Shown here: piece by piece, positions 45,553 to 54,838 of the stretch
How positions within the stretch are numbered: position 1 is the first letter of the stretch
Layout: each line of letters begins with the position of its first letter
Source: Altererythrobacter sp. TH136
Lineage (GTDB): Bacteria > Pseudomonadota > Alphaproteobacteria > Sphingomonadales > Sphingomonadaceae
Assembly: GCF_007065885.1 (NCBI RefSeq)
Contig: NZ_CP041409.1
Coordinates: 1,721,501-1,785,500, forward strand
Length of the DNA: 64,000 nt
Direction: 5' to 3'
Translations under genes and position numbers: made by a program
Notes under the pieces: generated by a model
The model's database searches: none
What the model saw: the letters and a program-made list of their open reading frames with translations, nothing else
Told to the model about the DNA's origin: nothing

Positions 45553-47283
45553 GTGTATCGCCCCGCCACCGCCGACCAGCTGCTCGCGCTCAAGGTGTGC
45601 GCCGGGATCGAGGAGCTCGCCCGGTCGGACCGATTCGCGGCCGCCGAACCCGACATGGTGGAGGCGATCGTCGAAGGCATCGGCGCGTTTGCCGCCGGTG
45701 AATGGGCGCCGCTCAACCGGGTGGGCGATCTGGAAGGCGCACTGCTGGAGAACGGCGTGGTCCGCTTGCCCGACGGCTTCGCGGATGCCTACCACCACTA
45801 CGTCGAGCAGGGCTGGAATGCGATCGCCGCCCCCGCCGAACACGGCGGGCAGGGGCTGCCGTTCGCGCTGGGCTGCAACGTGCTCGAAAATCTTGGCAGC
45901 GCGAACTTCGCGTTCAACCTGCTGCCGATGCTCACCACCGGGGCGATCGACGCGCTCGAACAGCATGGGTCGGACGCGCAGAAAGCGCTCTTCCTACCCA
46001 AGATGATCAGCGGCGAATGGTCGGGGACGATGAACCTGACCGAACCGCAGGCGGGCAGCGACCTCGGCGCCCTGCGCACGGTCGCCACCCCGATCAAGGA
46101 CGGCGAGCACGCCGGCAAGTACCGCATCGCCGGGACCAAGATCTTCATCACCTGGGGCGACCACGAGCTGGCGGAGAACGTCATTCACCTGGTGCTCGCC
46201 CGCCTGCCCGATGCACCCGAGGGGAGCCGCGGCATCTCGCTGTTCGTGGTGCCCAAGTACTTGGTGAACCCGGACGGATCGCTGGGCCCGCGCAACGACC
46301 TGCGCGCGGTGAGCCTGGAACATAAGCTGGGCATCCACGCCTCGCCCACCTGCGTGATGAGCTATGGCGACAGCGGCGACTGCATCGGCGAACTGGTCGG
46401 CCAGCCCCACCGCGGACTGATGGCGATGTTCACCATGATGAACAACGCGCGGATCAATGTCGGCAACCAGGGCGTGCAGATCGGTGAGCGCGCCTTGCAG
46501 GCGGCGGCCGCCTATGCCCGCGACCGGGTGCAGTCCGTGCGGGCGGGCGCGGCCGATCGCAACGCGGTGGCGATCATCGAACATCCCGACGTGCGCCGGA
46601 TGCTACTGCGGATGAAAGCACTGACCGAAGGCGTACGCGCACTACTCTATTACACCGCCGGGCAGGTCGATCGCGGAACGTTGGGTAACGCTGCCGCCGC
46701 CGCGCGGGCCGAATGCCTGGTGCCGATGCTCAAGGCATGGGGCACCGATGTGGGGGTGGAGGTCGCCAGCCTGGGGGTCCAGGTCCACGGCGGAATGGGC
46801 TTCGTCGAGGAAACCGGCGCCGCACAGCATTACCGCGACGCGCGCATCGCGCCGATCTATGAAGGCACCAACGGCATCCAGGCCGCCGATCTCGTCACCC
46901 GCAAGCTGGGGCTGGAGAACGGCGAAGTGCTCGATGCGTTGTTCGCCGAGATCGCCACCGACGAACATCCGCGGCTGGCACGCCTCGCCGCTGAATGCCG
47001 CGACCTCGCCCGGTGGATGCGCGAGACCGCCTCGATCGACGACCGGCTCGCGGGCAGCGTGGCGTTCACCACGATGAGCGCCGTCGCGGTCGCCGGGTGG
47101 CAGTTGGGGCGGCAGGCGCGCGCCGTGGCAGGCGGCGCCGCGCCGTCGCTCAGCACGAGCAAGCCGGTGACCGCGCGCTATTTCCTTGAGCAGATCGTGC
47201 CCGAAGCGCTCGGTCTCGCCTCGTCTGCGCGCGGCGGGGCGGAGGTGCTCTATGCGCTGCCGACCGAGGCGCTGATCGCGTGA
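45553..47283 (+). CDS. Acyl-CoA dehydrogenase (C-terminal extended type)
   Basis: A 576-residue FAD-dependent acyl-CoA dehydrogenase. The FAD-binding block MNLTEPQAGSDLGALRT and the catalytic Glu region IYEGTNGIQAADLVTRK are present, with the C-terminal extension typical of FadE-like enzymes of about 590 residues. It catalyses alpha,beta-dehydrogenation of an acyl-CoA in beta-oxidation, so it may work with the FadD-like ligase at 21684-23381. The start is a GTG at 45553 with AAGGAGA upstream. Its stop overlaps the DUF815 gene start by 4 bp. Confidence 0.92.
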   Translation: MYRPATADQLLALKVCAGIEELARSDRFAAAEPDMVEAIVEGIGAFAAGEWAPLNRVGDLEGALLENGVVRLPDGFADAYHHYVEQGWNAIAAPAEHGGQGLPFALGCNVLENLGSANFAFNLLPMLTTGAIDALEQHGSDAQKALFLPKMISGEWSGTMNLTEPQAGSDLGALRTVATPIKDGEHAGKYRIAGTKIFITWGDHELAENVIHLVLARLPDAPEGSRGISLFVVPKYLVNPDGSLGPRNDLRAVSLEHKLGIHASPTCVMSYGDSGDCIGELVGQPHRGLMAMFTMMNNARINVGNQGVQIGERALQAAAAYARDRVQSVRAGAADRNAVAIIEHPDVRRMLLRMKALTEGVRALLYYTAGQVDRGTLGNAAAAARAECLVPMLKAWGTDVGVEVASLGVQVHGGMGFVEETGAAQHYRDARIAPIYEGTNGIQAADLVTRKLGLENGEVLDALFAEIATDEHPRLARLAAECRDLARWMRETASIDDRLAGSVAFTTMSAVAVAGWQLGRQARAVAGGAAPSLSTSKPVTARYFLEQIVPEALGLASSARGGAEVLYALPTEALIA

Positions 47284-48095
47284 CCGATCCGCTGGAGCGG
47301 ATCGCCGCCGCGCTGGAGCGGCTAGCACCGGCTCCGCTCACGCCGCCCGACTGGCACGCGCACCCGGCGTACGTGTGGGACGGACGCACGGCGCGCGGGG
47401 TGGACCGGATCGAGGCGCCCGCGCTGGCACAGCTGATTGGCATCGATCGGCAAAAGGATCTGGTGACGGCCAATGTCGCCCGGTTGGCGCGGGGTCACGC
47501 GGCGCATGACATGCTGCTGTGGGGCGCGCGCGGCATGGGCAAGAGCGCCCTGGTTCGCGCCGCCGCGGTGGCCGGACAGCAGAACGGCGGATCGCTTGCG
47601 CTGGTGCAGGTCGCCGCTGATGCCTTGGCCAGCCTGCCGGCCCTGTTTTTGCAGCTCGCATCGGAGCGGCGCAACTTCCTGGTTTACCTTGACGATCTCG
47701 GCTTCGCGGAAGTCGATACCGGCGGCCCGCGCCATCTGCGCAGCTGGCTGGAGGGCGGGGTGGAGGCGAGGCCGGCCAACGTCCGCCTGGCAGTCACTAG
47801 CAACCGCCGCGCGATCGTGCCGCGCCACGCTGGCGAGCAGGACGATCCGCTCAATCCGCGCGACGCGCTCGACGACCTGCAGGCGCTGGCAGACCGGTTC
47901 GGCCTGGCGATCGGGTTCCACAACGCCAGCCAGGACGAATATCTCGCGATGATCGCTGCCCACGCCGCGCCGCTTGCGCTCGCCTGGGACGAGGCCGACG
48001 CGCTCGAATGGGCCAAGCGCCGCGGAGCGCGGTCGGGCCGCACCGCGTGGCAGTTCGTCACCGAGCTTGCCGGCCGGGCGGGACGGCCGACCTAG
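47280..48095 (+). CDS. DUF815 family AAA ATPase
   Basis: A 271-residue P-loop ATPase of the DUF815 family. Walker A is LLWGARGMGKSAL (about residues 79-91), Walker B-like LVYLDDLGFAEVD follows (about 130-142), then a sensor region LAVTSNRRAIVPRH and a C-terminal Arg-finger-like lid. Such proteins are widespread in proteobacteria, annotated only as ATP-binding. The start overlaps the acyl-CoA dehydrogenase stop by 4 bp, an unusual pairing whose meaning is unclear. Confidence 0.85.
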   Translation: MTDPLERIAAALERLAPAPLTPPDWHAHPAYVWDGRTARGVDRIEAPALAQLIGIDRQKDLVTANVARLARGHAAHDMLLWGARGMGKSALVRAAAVAGQQNGGSLALVQVAADALASLPALFLQLASERRNFLVYLDDLGFAEVDTGGPRHLRSWLEGGVEARPANVRLAVTSNRRAIVPRHAGEQDDPLNPRDALDDLQALADRFGLAIGFHNASQDEYLAMIAAHAAPLALAWDEADALEWAKRRGARSGRTAWQFVTELAGRAGRPT

Positions 48096-48098
48096 CCG

Positions 48099-49559
48099 TT
48101 ATTCCGGCGTCTCGCGGGCGAAGTCCGCGCCGAAGCTCGCCTCCTGACCGCGCAGCTCGCGTTGGGGCGGCAGACGCTCCCCGCTGACCCGCTCGATCGC
48201 CGGGGCGGGCGCGGCCCCGGGGGCGGTCACTCGCCAGACGATCCCGGCGGTGTCGTCAGTCACCAGCAGCGCGCCATCCTGCGCAAAGGCGACCCAGGTC
48301 GGCCGTCCGCGCGTCGTCTTGCCGTCCTTGGACAGGAACCCGGTGAGCACCGGCACGGGCTTTCCGACGGGATTGCCGCGCGCATCGAACGGCACGTAGA
48401 TCACGTCGTAGCCAGACTTGGGCGACCGGTTCCACGAGCCGTGGCGCGCGATTACCGCACCCGAATCGAACCGATCGCCCAGCGTGCTGCCGCTGCCGGT
48501 GAACGCGAGGCCCAGCGCCGCAACGTGCGGGCCGAGCGCGTATTCGGGAATACGGACGTAATCGGGGTTGAAGCCGGCGGGCTGGAACGCGGTGACCCGT
48601 TCATCGAAGTTGTGCCGCCACCAGACCCACGGCCAGCCGTAGTCGGCGCCGATCGGCACGTTGGTGAGATAATCCGGCACGAGGTCCGATCCGAGCATGT
48701 CGCGTTCGTTGACCGTGGTCCACAGCTCTCCGCTCCATGGACTGAAATCAAGCCCGTTGGGATTGCGCAGGCCCCTTGCGAAGACCCGCTGGCGCTTCGT
48801 TTCCAGATTGTAGTTCCAGATTGCGGCGCGGCCTTCCTCGCGCTCGATGCCCTTTTCCGCGATGTTCGAGGCCGACCCGACGGCGATGTAGAGGTCCGTG
48901 CCGTCCGGCGAGATCACCAGATTACGCATCCAGTGATTGCCCGCCGCTGGCAGGTCCATCAGCTTGACCGGCTTGGCATCGAGGGTGGTCGCGCCCAGGT
49001 CATACGGAAACGCCAGCACCGCGTTGTGATTGGCGACGTACAGCGTGCCATCGGCCCACGCCATGCCGGAGGGCGAGGCGAGCGCCGCGTTGCTCAGGAT
49101 CGCGCGCTGCTCGGCCTTCCCGTCGCCATCGGTGTCGCGCAGCAGCGCGATCTGGTCGGCACTCGGTTCTCCCGCGCCGGCTTTGCGGAACAAGAACTTC
49201 TCGACCATACCCTGTAGGCCGCCCGACCCTTCGCTGGGCGGGCGGTTCGTGAGCGCCACCAGCACATCGCCATTGGGCAGCACCAGCATCGTGCGCGGAT
49301 GGTCGAGCCCGTCGGCAAAGCGCGTCACCGCCAGCCCTTGCGCCGCCACCGGAACCTCGTTGGCTCGCCAGCCAACCGGCTCCGCAATGCCGACGGTGGG
49401 GAAGCTTTCGGCGCGCGGCTCGGTCAACTCCGGCTTGGCACCGGTCAAAGCGGCCAGCGGCACCTGGGCGCGGTCGGGGGTGAAGAGGTATGCGGCCAGG
49501 CCGATGATCGCCAGGATCACGACGAGCGCACCGATGAGGATTTTCCGGCGAGTGGTCAT
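48099..49559 (-). CDS. Sorbosone dehydrogenase family protein (PQQ-type beta-propeller)
   Basis: A 486-residue protein with an N-terminal membrane anchor (MTTRRKILIGALVVILAIIG) and a six-bladed propeller of the GSDH/L-sorbosone dehydrogenase family. Recognisable pieces include GLDHPRTMLVLPNGDVLV, HWMRNLVISPDGTDLYIAVG, GLRNPNGLDFSPWSGELW and WNRSPKSGYDVI. Family members oxidise sugars with PQQ, but many orphan members have no shown activity. The start at 49559 is preferred to that at 49595, so the anchor begins the protein. It converges with the DUF815 gene. Confidence 0.85.
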   Translation of the reverse strand: MTTRRKILIGALVVILAIIGLAAYLFTPDRAQVPLAALTGAKPELTEPRAESFPTVGIAEPVGWRANEVPVAAQGLAVTRFADGLDHPRTMLVLPNGDVLVALTNRPPSEGSGGLQGMVEKFLFRKAGAGEPSADQIALLRDTDGDGKAEQRAILSNAALASPSGMAWADGTLYVANHNAVLAFPYDLGATTLDAKPVKLMDLPAAGNHWMRNLVISPDGTDLYIAVGSASNIAEKGIEREEGRAAIWNYNLETKRQRVFARGLRNPNGLDFSPWSGELWTTVNERDMLGSDLVPDYLTNVPIGADYGWPWVWWRHNFDERVTAFQPAGFNPDYVRIPEYALGPHVAALGLAFTGSGSTLGDRFDSGAVIARHGSWNRSPKSGYDVIYVPFDARGNPVGKPVPVLTGFLSKDGKTTRGRPTWVAFAQDGALLVTDDTAGIVWRVTAPGAAPAPAIERVSGERLPPQRELRGQEASFGADFARETPE

Positions 49560-49621
49560 GCGCGCCACGATAGGGTGCGCCGCGGCTTGCGGCAACGGCG
49601 CGCGGCGTTACAGCGCGCGCG

Positions 49622-50104
49622 ATGTACGATTTCCGCCCCGACGCCGCCTTGCCCAAGGCCGAACTATACCGCCAGTTGATCGCCGCCGCCGCCGCGCTGA
49701 CCGAAGGCGAGCGCGATGGCATCGCCAACATGGCGAACGTCGCTGCGCTGATGTGGGAGTACCTGCCCGACCTCAACTGGGCGGGGTTCTACCGCGTCGT
49801 CGATGGTGAACTGGTGCTGGGCCCCTTCGCCGGCCGTCCGGCGTGCATCCGCATCCCTCTGGGCCAGGGAGTGTGCGGCGCCGCCGCGGCGAGCGGCACG
49901 ACCCAGCTAGTGCCTGACGTCCACGCGTTTCCCGGCCATATCGCCTGCGATGCGGCGAGCCGGTCCGAACTCGTCGTCCCGGTGGCGCGTGACGGGGCGG
50001 TCATCGCGGTGATCGACCTCGACAGCCCGCTCCTCGCCCGTTTCGACAGCGAGGACGCCGCCGGCGTGGAGGCGCTCGCGGCAATGCTGGCTACGCGCAT
50101 CTAA
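49622..50104 (+). CDS. msrC: Free methionine-(R)-sulfoxide reductase (GAF domain)
   Basis: A 160-residue GAF-domain protein of the fRMsr family. The three redox cysteines are present: ACIRIPLGQGVCGAAA and DVHAFPGHIACDAAS. The enzyme reduces free methionine-R-sulfoxide in the cytoplasm with thioredoxin. Length is standard. It is divergent from the sorbosone dehydrogenase gene, about 62 bp between starts. Confidence 0.93.
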   Translation: MYDFRPDAALPKAELYRQLIAAAAALTEGERDGIANMANVAALMWEYLPDLNWAGFYRVVDGELVLGPFAGRPACIRIPLGQGVCGAAAASGTTQLVPDVHAFPGHIACDAASRSELVVPVARDGAVIAVIDLDSPLLARFDSEDAAGVEALAAMLATRI

Positions 50105-50212
50105 TCGGCCCGTTTCGGGACACACGCCGCGCCGGGTTGGGCGGAGGCGTCCGGCGATGCTAATTTTCCGGCAACGCGCGCCGAGTCCGGTGCGCGAGCA
50201 GGGGAATACTCG

Positions 50213-51160
50213 ATGCGCATGCCAGCCACCCGCCGCTTGCTCGCCCTATCCGCCGCCGCCGGCGCGCTGGTGGCCGCAGGTCCCGCGCTGGCTCAACCCG
50301 ACGGGCCGTACGAATACGCCAAGCCTGCGCCGCAGGGCGAGGTCGTGTTCCACAGCGATCCAGTGGTGCAGGACCTGCCCGCACTCCCCCCGCTGGCAGT
50401 GGAGACCGAAGCGACCGAGATCCCCGTCCCGCCCCTGCCGCCGGGCACCGTGCCTCCGATCCCGGCGGCCCCCGCAGCGGTCCCGCCGCCGATCATCGCC
50501 GCGGCCCCCGTGCCCGTGCCGCCCCCCTACGCTCCGACCGCTTATGCGCCATCGGCCTACCATACACCCGGAGTGGCCTATCCGGTTGCGCCCGGTTACG
50601 CGCCGCAACCCTATCCGCTGCCCGGTTATGCACATGCAGCGCCGGTCGGCTTCGATCGCGACCGCTGGCTGGATGACTGCCGCGACCGCATCCGCGGGGT
50701 TTCACGGCAGGAGCGGGGCGGCGTGATCGGTGGTCTGCTGGGCGCTATCACCGGCGGGGTCATCGGCAACCGGGCCTGGGGCGCGGAGCGCCTTGCCGGA
50801 ACGCTGCTCGGCGGCGGAGTGGGCGCGCTGGCTGGACTGGCGGTCGGCTCCGCGATCGGCGCGGCCAGCGATCGCCGGGCGGACGACGAATGCGCCTGGT
50901 ATCTCGACCGCTACATGAGCCAGGCGTATCCGGGCGGCTACCCGGGTTATGCCGGCTACGCCCATCCGGGATACGGTTACGGGCCTGCGGGCTATGCGCT
51001 GGTGCCGGTGCTGGTGGCAGTGCCGCAGCGCCGGGTCGTCCGCGAGATTGTGACCGAGGAGTGGATCGACGAGCCGGTCCGCACCCGCTCGATCCCGCCC
51101 CGCCGGCACCACGCCGCGCCCGCCGGCGACAAGCGGGTCAAGCTGATCAAGGGGAACTGA
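50213..51160 (+). CDS. Glycine-zipper envelope protein with Pro/Ala/Tyr-rich regions
   Basis: A 315-residue exported protein with a Sec signal (residues 1-27, ending PALAQ), a Pro/Ala/Val-rich linker (about 60-150) with repeated PPP and YAP/YP units, a glycine-zipper 2TM-like domain (about 170-225: GGVIGGLLGAITGGVIGN and LAGTLLGGGVGALAGLAVGS) and a Gly/Tyr-rich segment (YPGGYPGYAGYAHPGYGYGP). It ends in a basic tail. The zipper resembles Rickettsia 17-kDa antigen/SlyB-like proteins that associate with the outer membrane, and the Tyr/Gly-rich part suggests surface or wall binding. Its last 14 bases overlap the convergent usher gene. Confidence 0.78.
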   Translation: MRMPATRRLLALSAAAGALVAAGPALAQPDGPYEYAKPAPQGEVVFHSDPVVQDLPALPPLAVETEATEIPVPPLPPGTVPPIPAAPAAVPPPIIAAAPVPVPPPYAPTAYAPSAYHTPGVAYPVAPGYAPQPYPLPGYAHAAPVGFDRDRWLDDCRDRIRGVSRQERGGVIGGLLGAITGGVIGNRAWGAERLAGTLLGGGVGALAGLAVGSAIGAASDRRADDECAWYLDRYMSQAYPGGYPGYAGYAHPGYGYGPAGYALVPVLVAVPQRRVVREIVTEEWIDEPVRTRSIPPRRHHAAPAGDKRVKLIKGN

Positions 51161-53615
51161 GCGCCACCGCCGCGCCGCGCCGCCGCTGGCGCGACTTCGT
51201 CCGGCTGGCGGGCTCTACGGATTCCGCATCGCTCGCCGCGATCACGAACGCGCGGCAGGTAAGCGGCGCATCGCTACGATCTTCGAGCGGCACTCCGGTG
51301 AGTTCGACCGCGCAGGTGCGGCCCGGGTGCCCCACCGTCAGCCGCGCGTCATCCGCGCCTGCGTTGATCTCGGCCATCCCGTCGAAGCCCACGATCGTCG
51401 TTTCACCCGAAGGCAACGCCCGCACCGGCAACCCGGCCTCCAGCGGCACGCCCGCCGCATTCACCAGCTTGCGCAGCACCGGACGGAAGCGCAGCGTCTC
51501 GATCTCCACCAGCGACACGGCCCGGCGCGGGACGCGGATGAAGTGCGTGGTTTCCCGCACCAACGCGTCGGCGGGCAGCTTGTCCGCCTTCACGTCGATC
51601 TTGATCGTGGCCTGCGCGGGAATGTCCTGCACCAGCAGCAGTCCGTTGTCGCTGGTCACGCCAACCTCCACGTTCTCGCGGGTGATCGGGATGCCGCCCA
51701 CCTTCCCGGTGCGAACAAGCGCGTAGCTGCCACCGGTCTGATTGCGCGCGAATACCGTGCCGCCCGCGACCAGCAAAGTACCGCGCGCGTTCGCGCGGCC
51801 GGCGAACACTCCGTCCACTTCCTCAATCTGCCCATCGAGCAGGATCCGTCGGTTGCGCCAGGTGGCCCCGGCAGACAGGCGCTGGCTGGTCTCGGTCAGG
51901 TTGACCGCCCCGCGATAGCCGATCTCACCATCCTGCTGTGCGTCGCGCGCGTAAGTCGCGCCGCCGGCGAGGCGTCCGTCATCGTAGCTGGCATACGCGC
52001 CGGCGTTGGTCCGCCCGCCAAGGCTGAGCGAAAGGCCCAGCGCGGCGGACAGCGCCGTGCCGCTGTTCCCCCGCCGAATGCCGCCGCCTGCAAAAAAAGT
52101 CGCGCGAGACGACAACCGGGTGCGGAAGTTGGCGTTGAGCACCTCGCTGATCCGGTCCTGCACCCGTTCAGGGCGCAAGCTGCGGTATTCCTGCCGCGCA
52201 TACGACAGCTGGACATCGGTATCGGGGGTGAACCGGTAAAAGAACTGCGCGGCGTATTCGCGCGGCGGTGGATCGTCGCCCAACCTGGTGGCGACATCGC
52301 GGTAATTGGCGCTCGGCAAAGTCGCGCGGATGGATCCGCCCAACTTCCGCCCGATCGATTCCAGCGCTGCGTGGACCAGCGTGCCGGTGCCTGCGCCGGA
52401 ATCGCGGCTGATCCGCGCTTCGATCGTCGCCAGCGCGACTTTTGCGAGGACATAGTCGCCCCGGACGCCGCCGTTACTGACGCCATGCGTCCACTCGCCG
52501 CTCGCTTCCACCGTCAGAAACGGCGAAAGCCCCCGCCTGAGATAGGCGGTGGCTGCGAACTGTCCGTAATCGGTGCTCGCAAAACCGTATCGTCGTCGGA
52601 CGAATCCGGCATTCACCGCATAGCCGGTAGTACCCGGCGCCAGCAGCGCGCTGGAGACATAGAAGCGGGCGGTCTGCACCACTTCCCGGCCCAGCGCATC
52701 AAGCAGGATGACCGACGCTTCACCCCGACCGGGCTGGCTCGGCACGTTGCGCACAGTGAATTCGCCCGGCTCGATTTCGCCGAGCTGGTACCGCTGGTCG
52801 TTGGTCAGGACATCGATGGTGGTGGGCACCGCCACGCTGCCGGCAAAGCCGGGCAAGGGGACCGTTACCAGATCGGGCCGCAGGTCAAAGTCGGATGCCA
52901 GTTGAACCCCGGCCATCCGCACCGCGCGCTGGCCCTGGCTTCCCGCGCTGACGAAATCGCCGAGCGTGGCGGCCATGCCCCGCTCCGGAACGGCCAGCCG
53001 GGCGGCGGTGTCGAGCCGCAGCAGCGCGGGCGAGCCGACCTGTGGATCCGAGGTCGCGCGCGCGCTGCTGTTCAGCGCGAAGTTGCCATAGACCAGCGTC
53101 GCGGACACGAGCCCGCCCGCGCTTGAACGGCGCTGCGCGATCGTGGCGGTCAGATCGTAATCGACCCGCAGCGCCAGCAGCGGCCGGCTTTCGCTGGCCC
53201 CTTGCGCGGTGGCCGCGAAGTCCTTGAGGTTGGCGCCTTCGCCTTCGCGGAACAGCTTGACCGCCAGGCGCTGGCGCAAGCTGTCGAAGTTCCATTCATA
53301 AAGGCGAAGCGCTGACAACTTGATCGGGCCGCTCGCGCCCTCGGGCACCGGCAAGCCGGCCGCGCGCGCTTCATCGGCATCGATGGTCAGTTCGCGGCCG
53401 CTGCCCGCGACCGTGACCATGCGCCCCCGGGTCCGGCCATCGACCGCAATTTCGGACAGGCGGGGGCCATCGTCCGGGCGCACGCTCTGCGCGGTCACCC
53501 CGGCGGGAAGTTCGAACGGATCGCTTTGCGCCGCCAGCGGAGAACCGCCGAACGCGGCGAGCGCCGCGACTAACGCATATGTGGGGTTAACCGCACGTCG
53601 AGCGAGGCTGGGCAT
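51147..53615 (-). CDS. Chaperone-usher pilus outer membrane usher
   Basis: An 822-residue usher with a Sec signal (ALVAALAAFGGSPLAAQ), an N-terminal chaperone-binding domain, a 24-strand beta-barrel middle (many alternating aromatic/glycine strands, FLTVEASGEWTHGVSNGG) and a C-terminal plug/carboxy domain (RETTHFIRVPRRAVSLVEI). The type is the FimD/Csu-like usher of spore-coat-U (sigma/archaic) pili. It threads chaperone-subunit complexes through the outer membrane. Its 5' end overlaps the chaperone gene by 29 bp. Its 3' end overlaps the glycine-zipper gene. Confidence 0.9.
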   Translation of the reverse strand: MPSLARRAVNPTYALVAALAAFGGSPLAAQSDPFELPAGVTAQSVRPDDGPRLSEIAVDGRTRGRMVTVAGSGRELTIDADEARAAGLPVPEGASGPIKLSALRLYEWNFDSLRQRLAVKLFREGEGANLKDFAATAQGASESRPLLALRVDYDLTATIAQRRSSAGGLVSATLVYGNFALNSSARATSDPQVGSPALLRLDTAARLAVPERGMAATLGDFVSAGSQGQRAVRMAGVQLASDFDLRPDLVTVPLPGFAGSVAVPTTIDVLTNDQRYQLGEIEPGEFTVRNVPSQPGRGEASVILLDALGREVVQTARFYVSSALLAPGTTGYAVNAGFVRRRYGFASTDYGQFAATAYLRRGLSPFLTVEASGEWTHGVSNGGVRGDYVLAKVALATIEARISRDSGAGTGTLVHAALESIGRKLGGSIRATLPSANYRDVATRLGDDPPPREYAAQFFYRFTPDTDVQLSYARQEYRSLRPERVQDRISEVLNANFRTRLSSRATFFAGGGIRRGNSGTALSAALGLSLSLGGRTNAGAYASYDDGRLAGGATYARDAQQDGEIGYRGAVNLTETSQRLSAGATWRNRRILLDGQIEEVDGVFAGRANARGTLLVAGGTVFARNQTGGSYALVRTGKVGGIPITRENVEVGVTSDNGLLLVQDIPAQATIKIDVKADKLPADALVRETTHFIRVPRRAVSLVEIETLRFRPVLRKLVNAAGVPLEAGLPVRALPSGETTIVGFDGMAEINAGADDARLTVGHPGRTCAVELTGVPLEDRSDAPLTCRAFVIAASDAESVEPASRTKSRQRRRGAAVALSSP

Positions 53616-54336
53616 CGACCGTCCGGCCGTCGATCGAGACGGTGACGGTCACCGGTCCGAGCGAGCAGGCATTCTCCACCGGCCAGGCAATGCTCGATCC
53701 GCCAAGGACGTAACGCAGTGAATTGCGCTCGACCGGCACCGCGGTGCCGCTCGCTGTCTTGACGTCCAGCTGCATGATTCGCGCAGTCGCCCCGCCGGTG
53801 TTCGCCAGTTCGATGCCATTCGCACCAATCTGCCAGGTCAACTCGGCAGGGGTGCTCTTGGTCCGATCAAGGAACATCGGGACAGTGAAGCGGATGCGTG
53901 CCTCGGCAGCGCCCGCGCGGGCGGCCGAAGGATCGGGCAGCTGGTCGACGACCAACCGGTAACGTTTCTCGCCCGGCGACGCGGCACCGCTGCGCAACAC
54001 GCGCACGATTTGCGTTTCACCCGGCGGGATGGAGGCAATGGACGGAGAAATGGTCAGTTCGCTGCTGGGTTCGTACACATCCTCGCCGCCGGTCTGGGAC
54101 CAGGCGAACAGGCGCGACTGTACCGGCAACGGGCGTGACGAGGTGTTCGTCAGCATGACCGTGGCGCCGCGTGCGGCATCGTCGATTTCGATTCGCAGCG
54201 GGCTGATGGCGAGGCCCGCGCCGTACTCGCCGGGATCGGCGGCCGGCGCGGGGCTCGTCAGTGCAATACCGAAGAGAAACGATCCGCCGACCGTCAGTGC
54301 GGCCAGGGCGCGCAAGGATGTAGTGCAGCGGATCAT
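53587..54336 (-). CDS. Chaperone-usher pilus periplasmic chaperone
   Basis: A 249-residue PapD-like chaperone with a Sec signal (residues 1-33) and two Ig-like domains. The first domain begins LAISPLRIEIDDAARGATVM and carries the subunit-interacting G1-strand region ending ETQIVRVLRSG. The EKRYRLVVDQLP motif is typical of the family, and the second domain follows. It caps pilin subunits in the periplasm by donor-strand complementation. The gene is 25 bp after the second spore-coat-U subunit gene and overlaps the usher start by 29 bp. Confidence 0.92.
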   Translation of the reverse strand: MIRCTTSLRALAALTVGGSFLFGIALTSPAPAADPGEYGAGLAISPLRIEIDDAARGATVMLTNTSSRPLPVQSRLFAWSQTGGEDVYEPSSELTISPSIASIPPGETQIVRVLRSGAASPGEKRYRLVVDQLPDPSAARAGAAEARIRFTVPMFLDRTKSTPAELTWQIGANGIELANTGGATARIMQLDVKTASGTAVPVERNSLRYVLGGSSIAWPVENACSLGPVTVTVSIDGRTVDAQPRSTCG

Positions 54337-54361
54337 GCGATGTCTCTCGTTCGAAGTTTGC

Positions 54362-54838
54362 TCAGTAGCTGACCGTGACGGTCACGGTGTCCTTGTAGTC
54401 GCCAGCGGCAACCGCGGTCTGGACCGGCACGCGGCCATACAGCGTGGTCGCCTTTTCGTTGCCGTCGCCCACGCCGGTGGTGCCCACGGTCGGGGTCCAG
54501 GCAGTGCTGCGGCTGGCGTCGGAATAGACGTCATACTTGACGACCTTGGTCGCGTCGGTGGTCGACGCGAGCTGGCGCTGGGTGCCGTTGGCGTTCGCGC
54601 CATAGCTCACGAACACCGAATACGGCGCCAGCGGCGTGCACTTCACGGTGGTGGCGGAGCTGGAATCGATCGCGGTCGCGAACGAATTGGTCGTGCCGAA
54701 GTCGAGCGGCTGAGCCGTGACGCTGCACGAAGAGCTGACATTGAGCGAAACCTGGACAGTGCCGGTAGCAGTACCAGCCAGGGCCGGTGCCGAAACCACG
54801 GCCGCGACGGCGGCGATCCCGAAAGCAATCTTACGCAT
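54362..54838 (-). CDS. Spore coat U domain pilin subunit 2
   Basis: A 158-residue exported subunit with a Sec signal (MRKIAFGIAAVAAVVSAPALA) and one spore coat U (SCPU) Ig-like domain. The conserved disulfide cysteines lie in VSSSCSVTAQ and TVKCTPLAP. It ends in GDYKDTVTVTVSY, the C-terminal strand motif shared with the upstream paralogue. It is a pilus rod or minor subunit of a Csu-type pilus. The ATG at 54838 has AGGGG at 54846-54850 (on the leftward strand). Confidence 0.9.
   Translation of the reverse strand: MRKIAFGIAAVAAVVSAPALAGTATGTVQVSLNVSSSCSVTAQPLDFGTTNSFATAIDSSSATTVKCTPLAPYSVFVSYGANANGTQRQLASTTDATKVVKYDVYSDASRSTAWTPTVGTTGVGDGNEKATTLYGRVPVQTAVAAGDYKDTVTVTVSY

Noticed and set aside
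51327-53126. A 599-codon rightward frame opposite the usher gene.
   Set aside because: Antisense to an intact usher; composition typical of spurious GC-rich frames.
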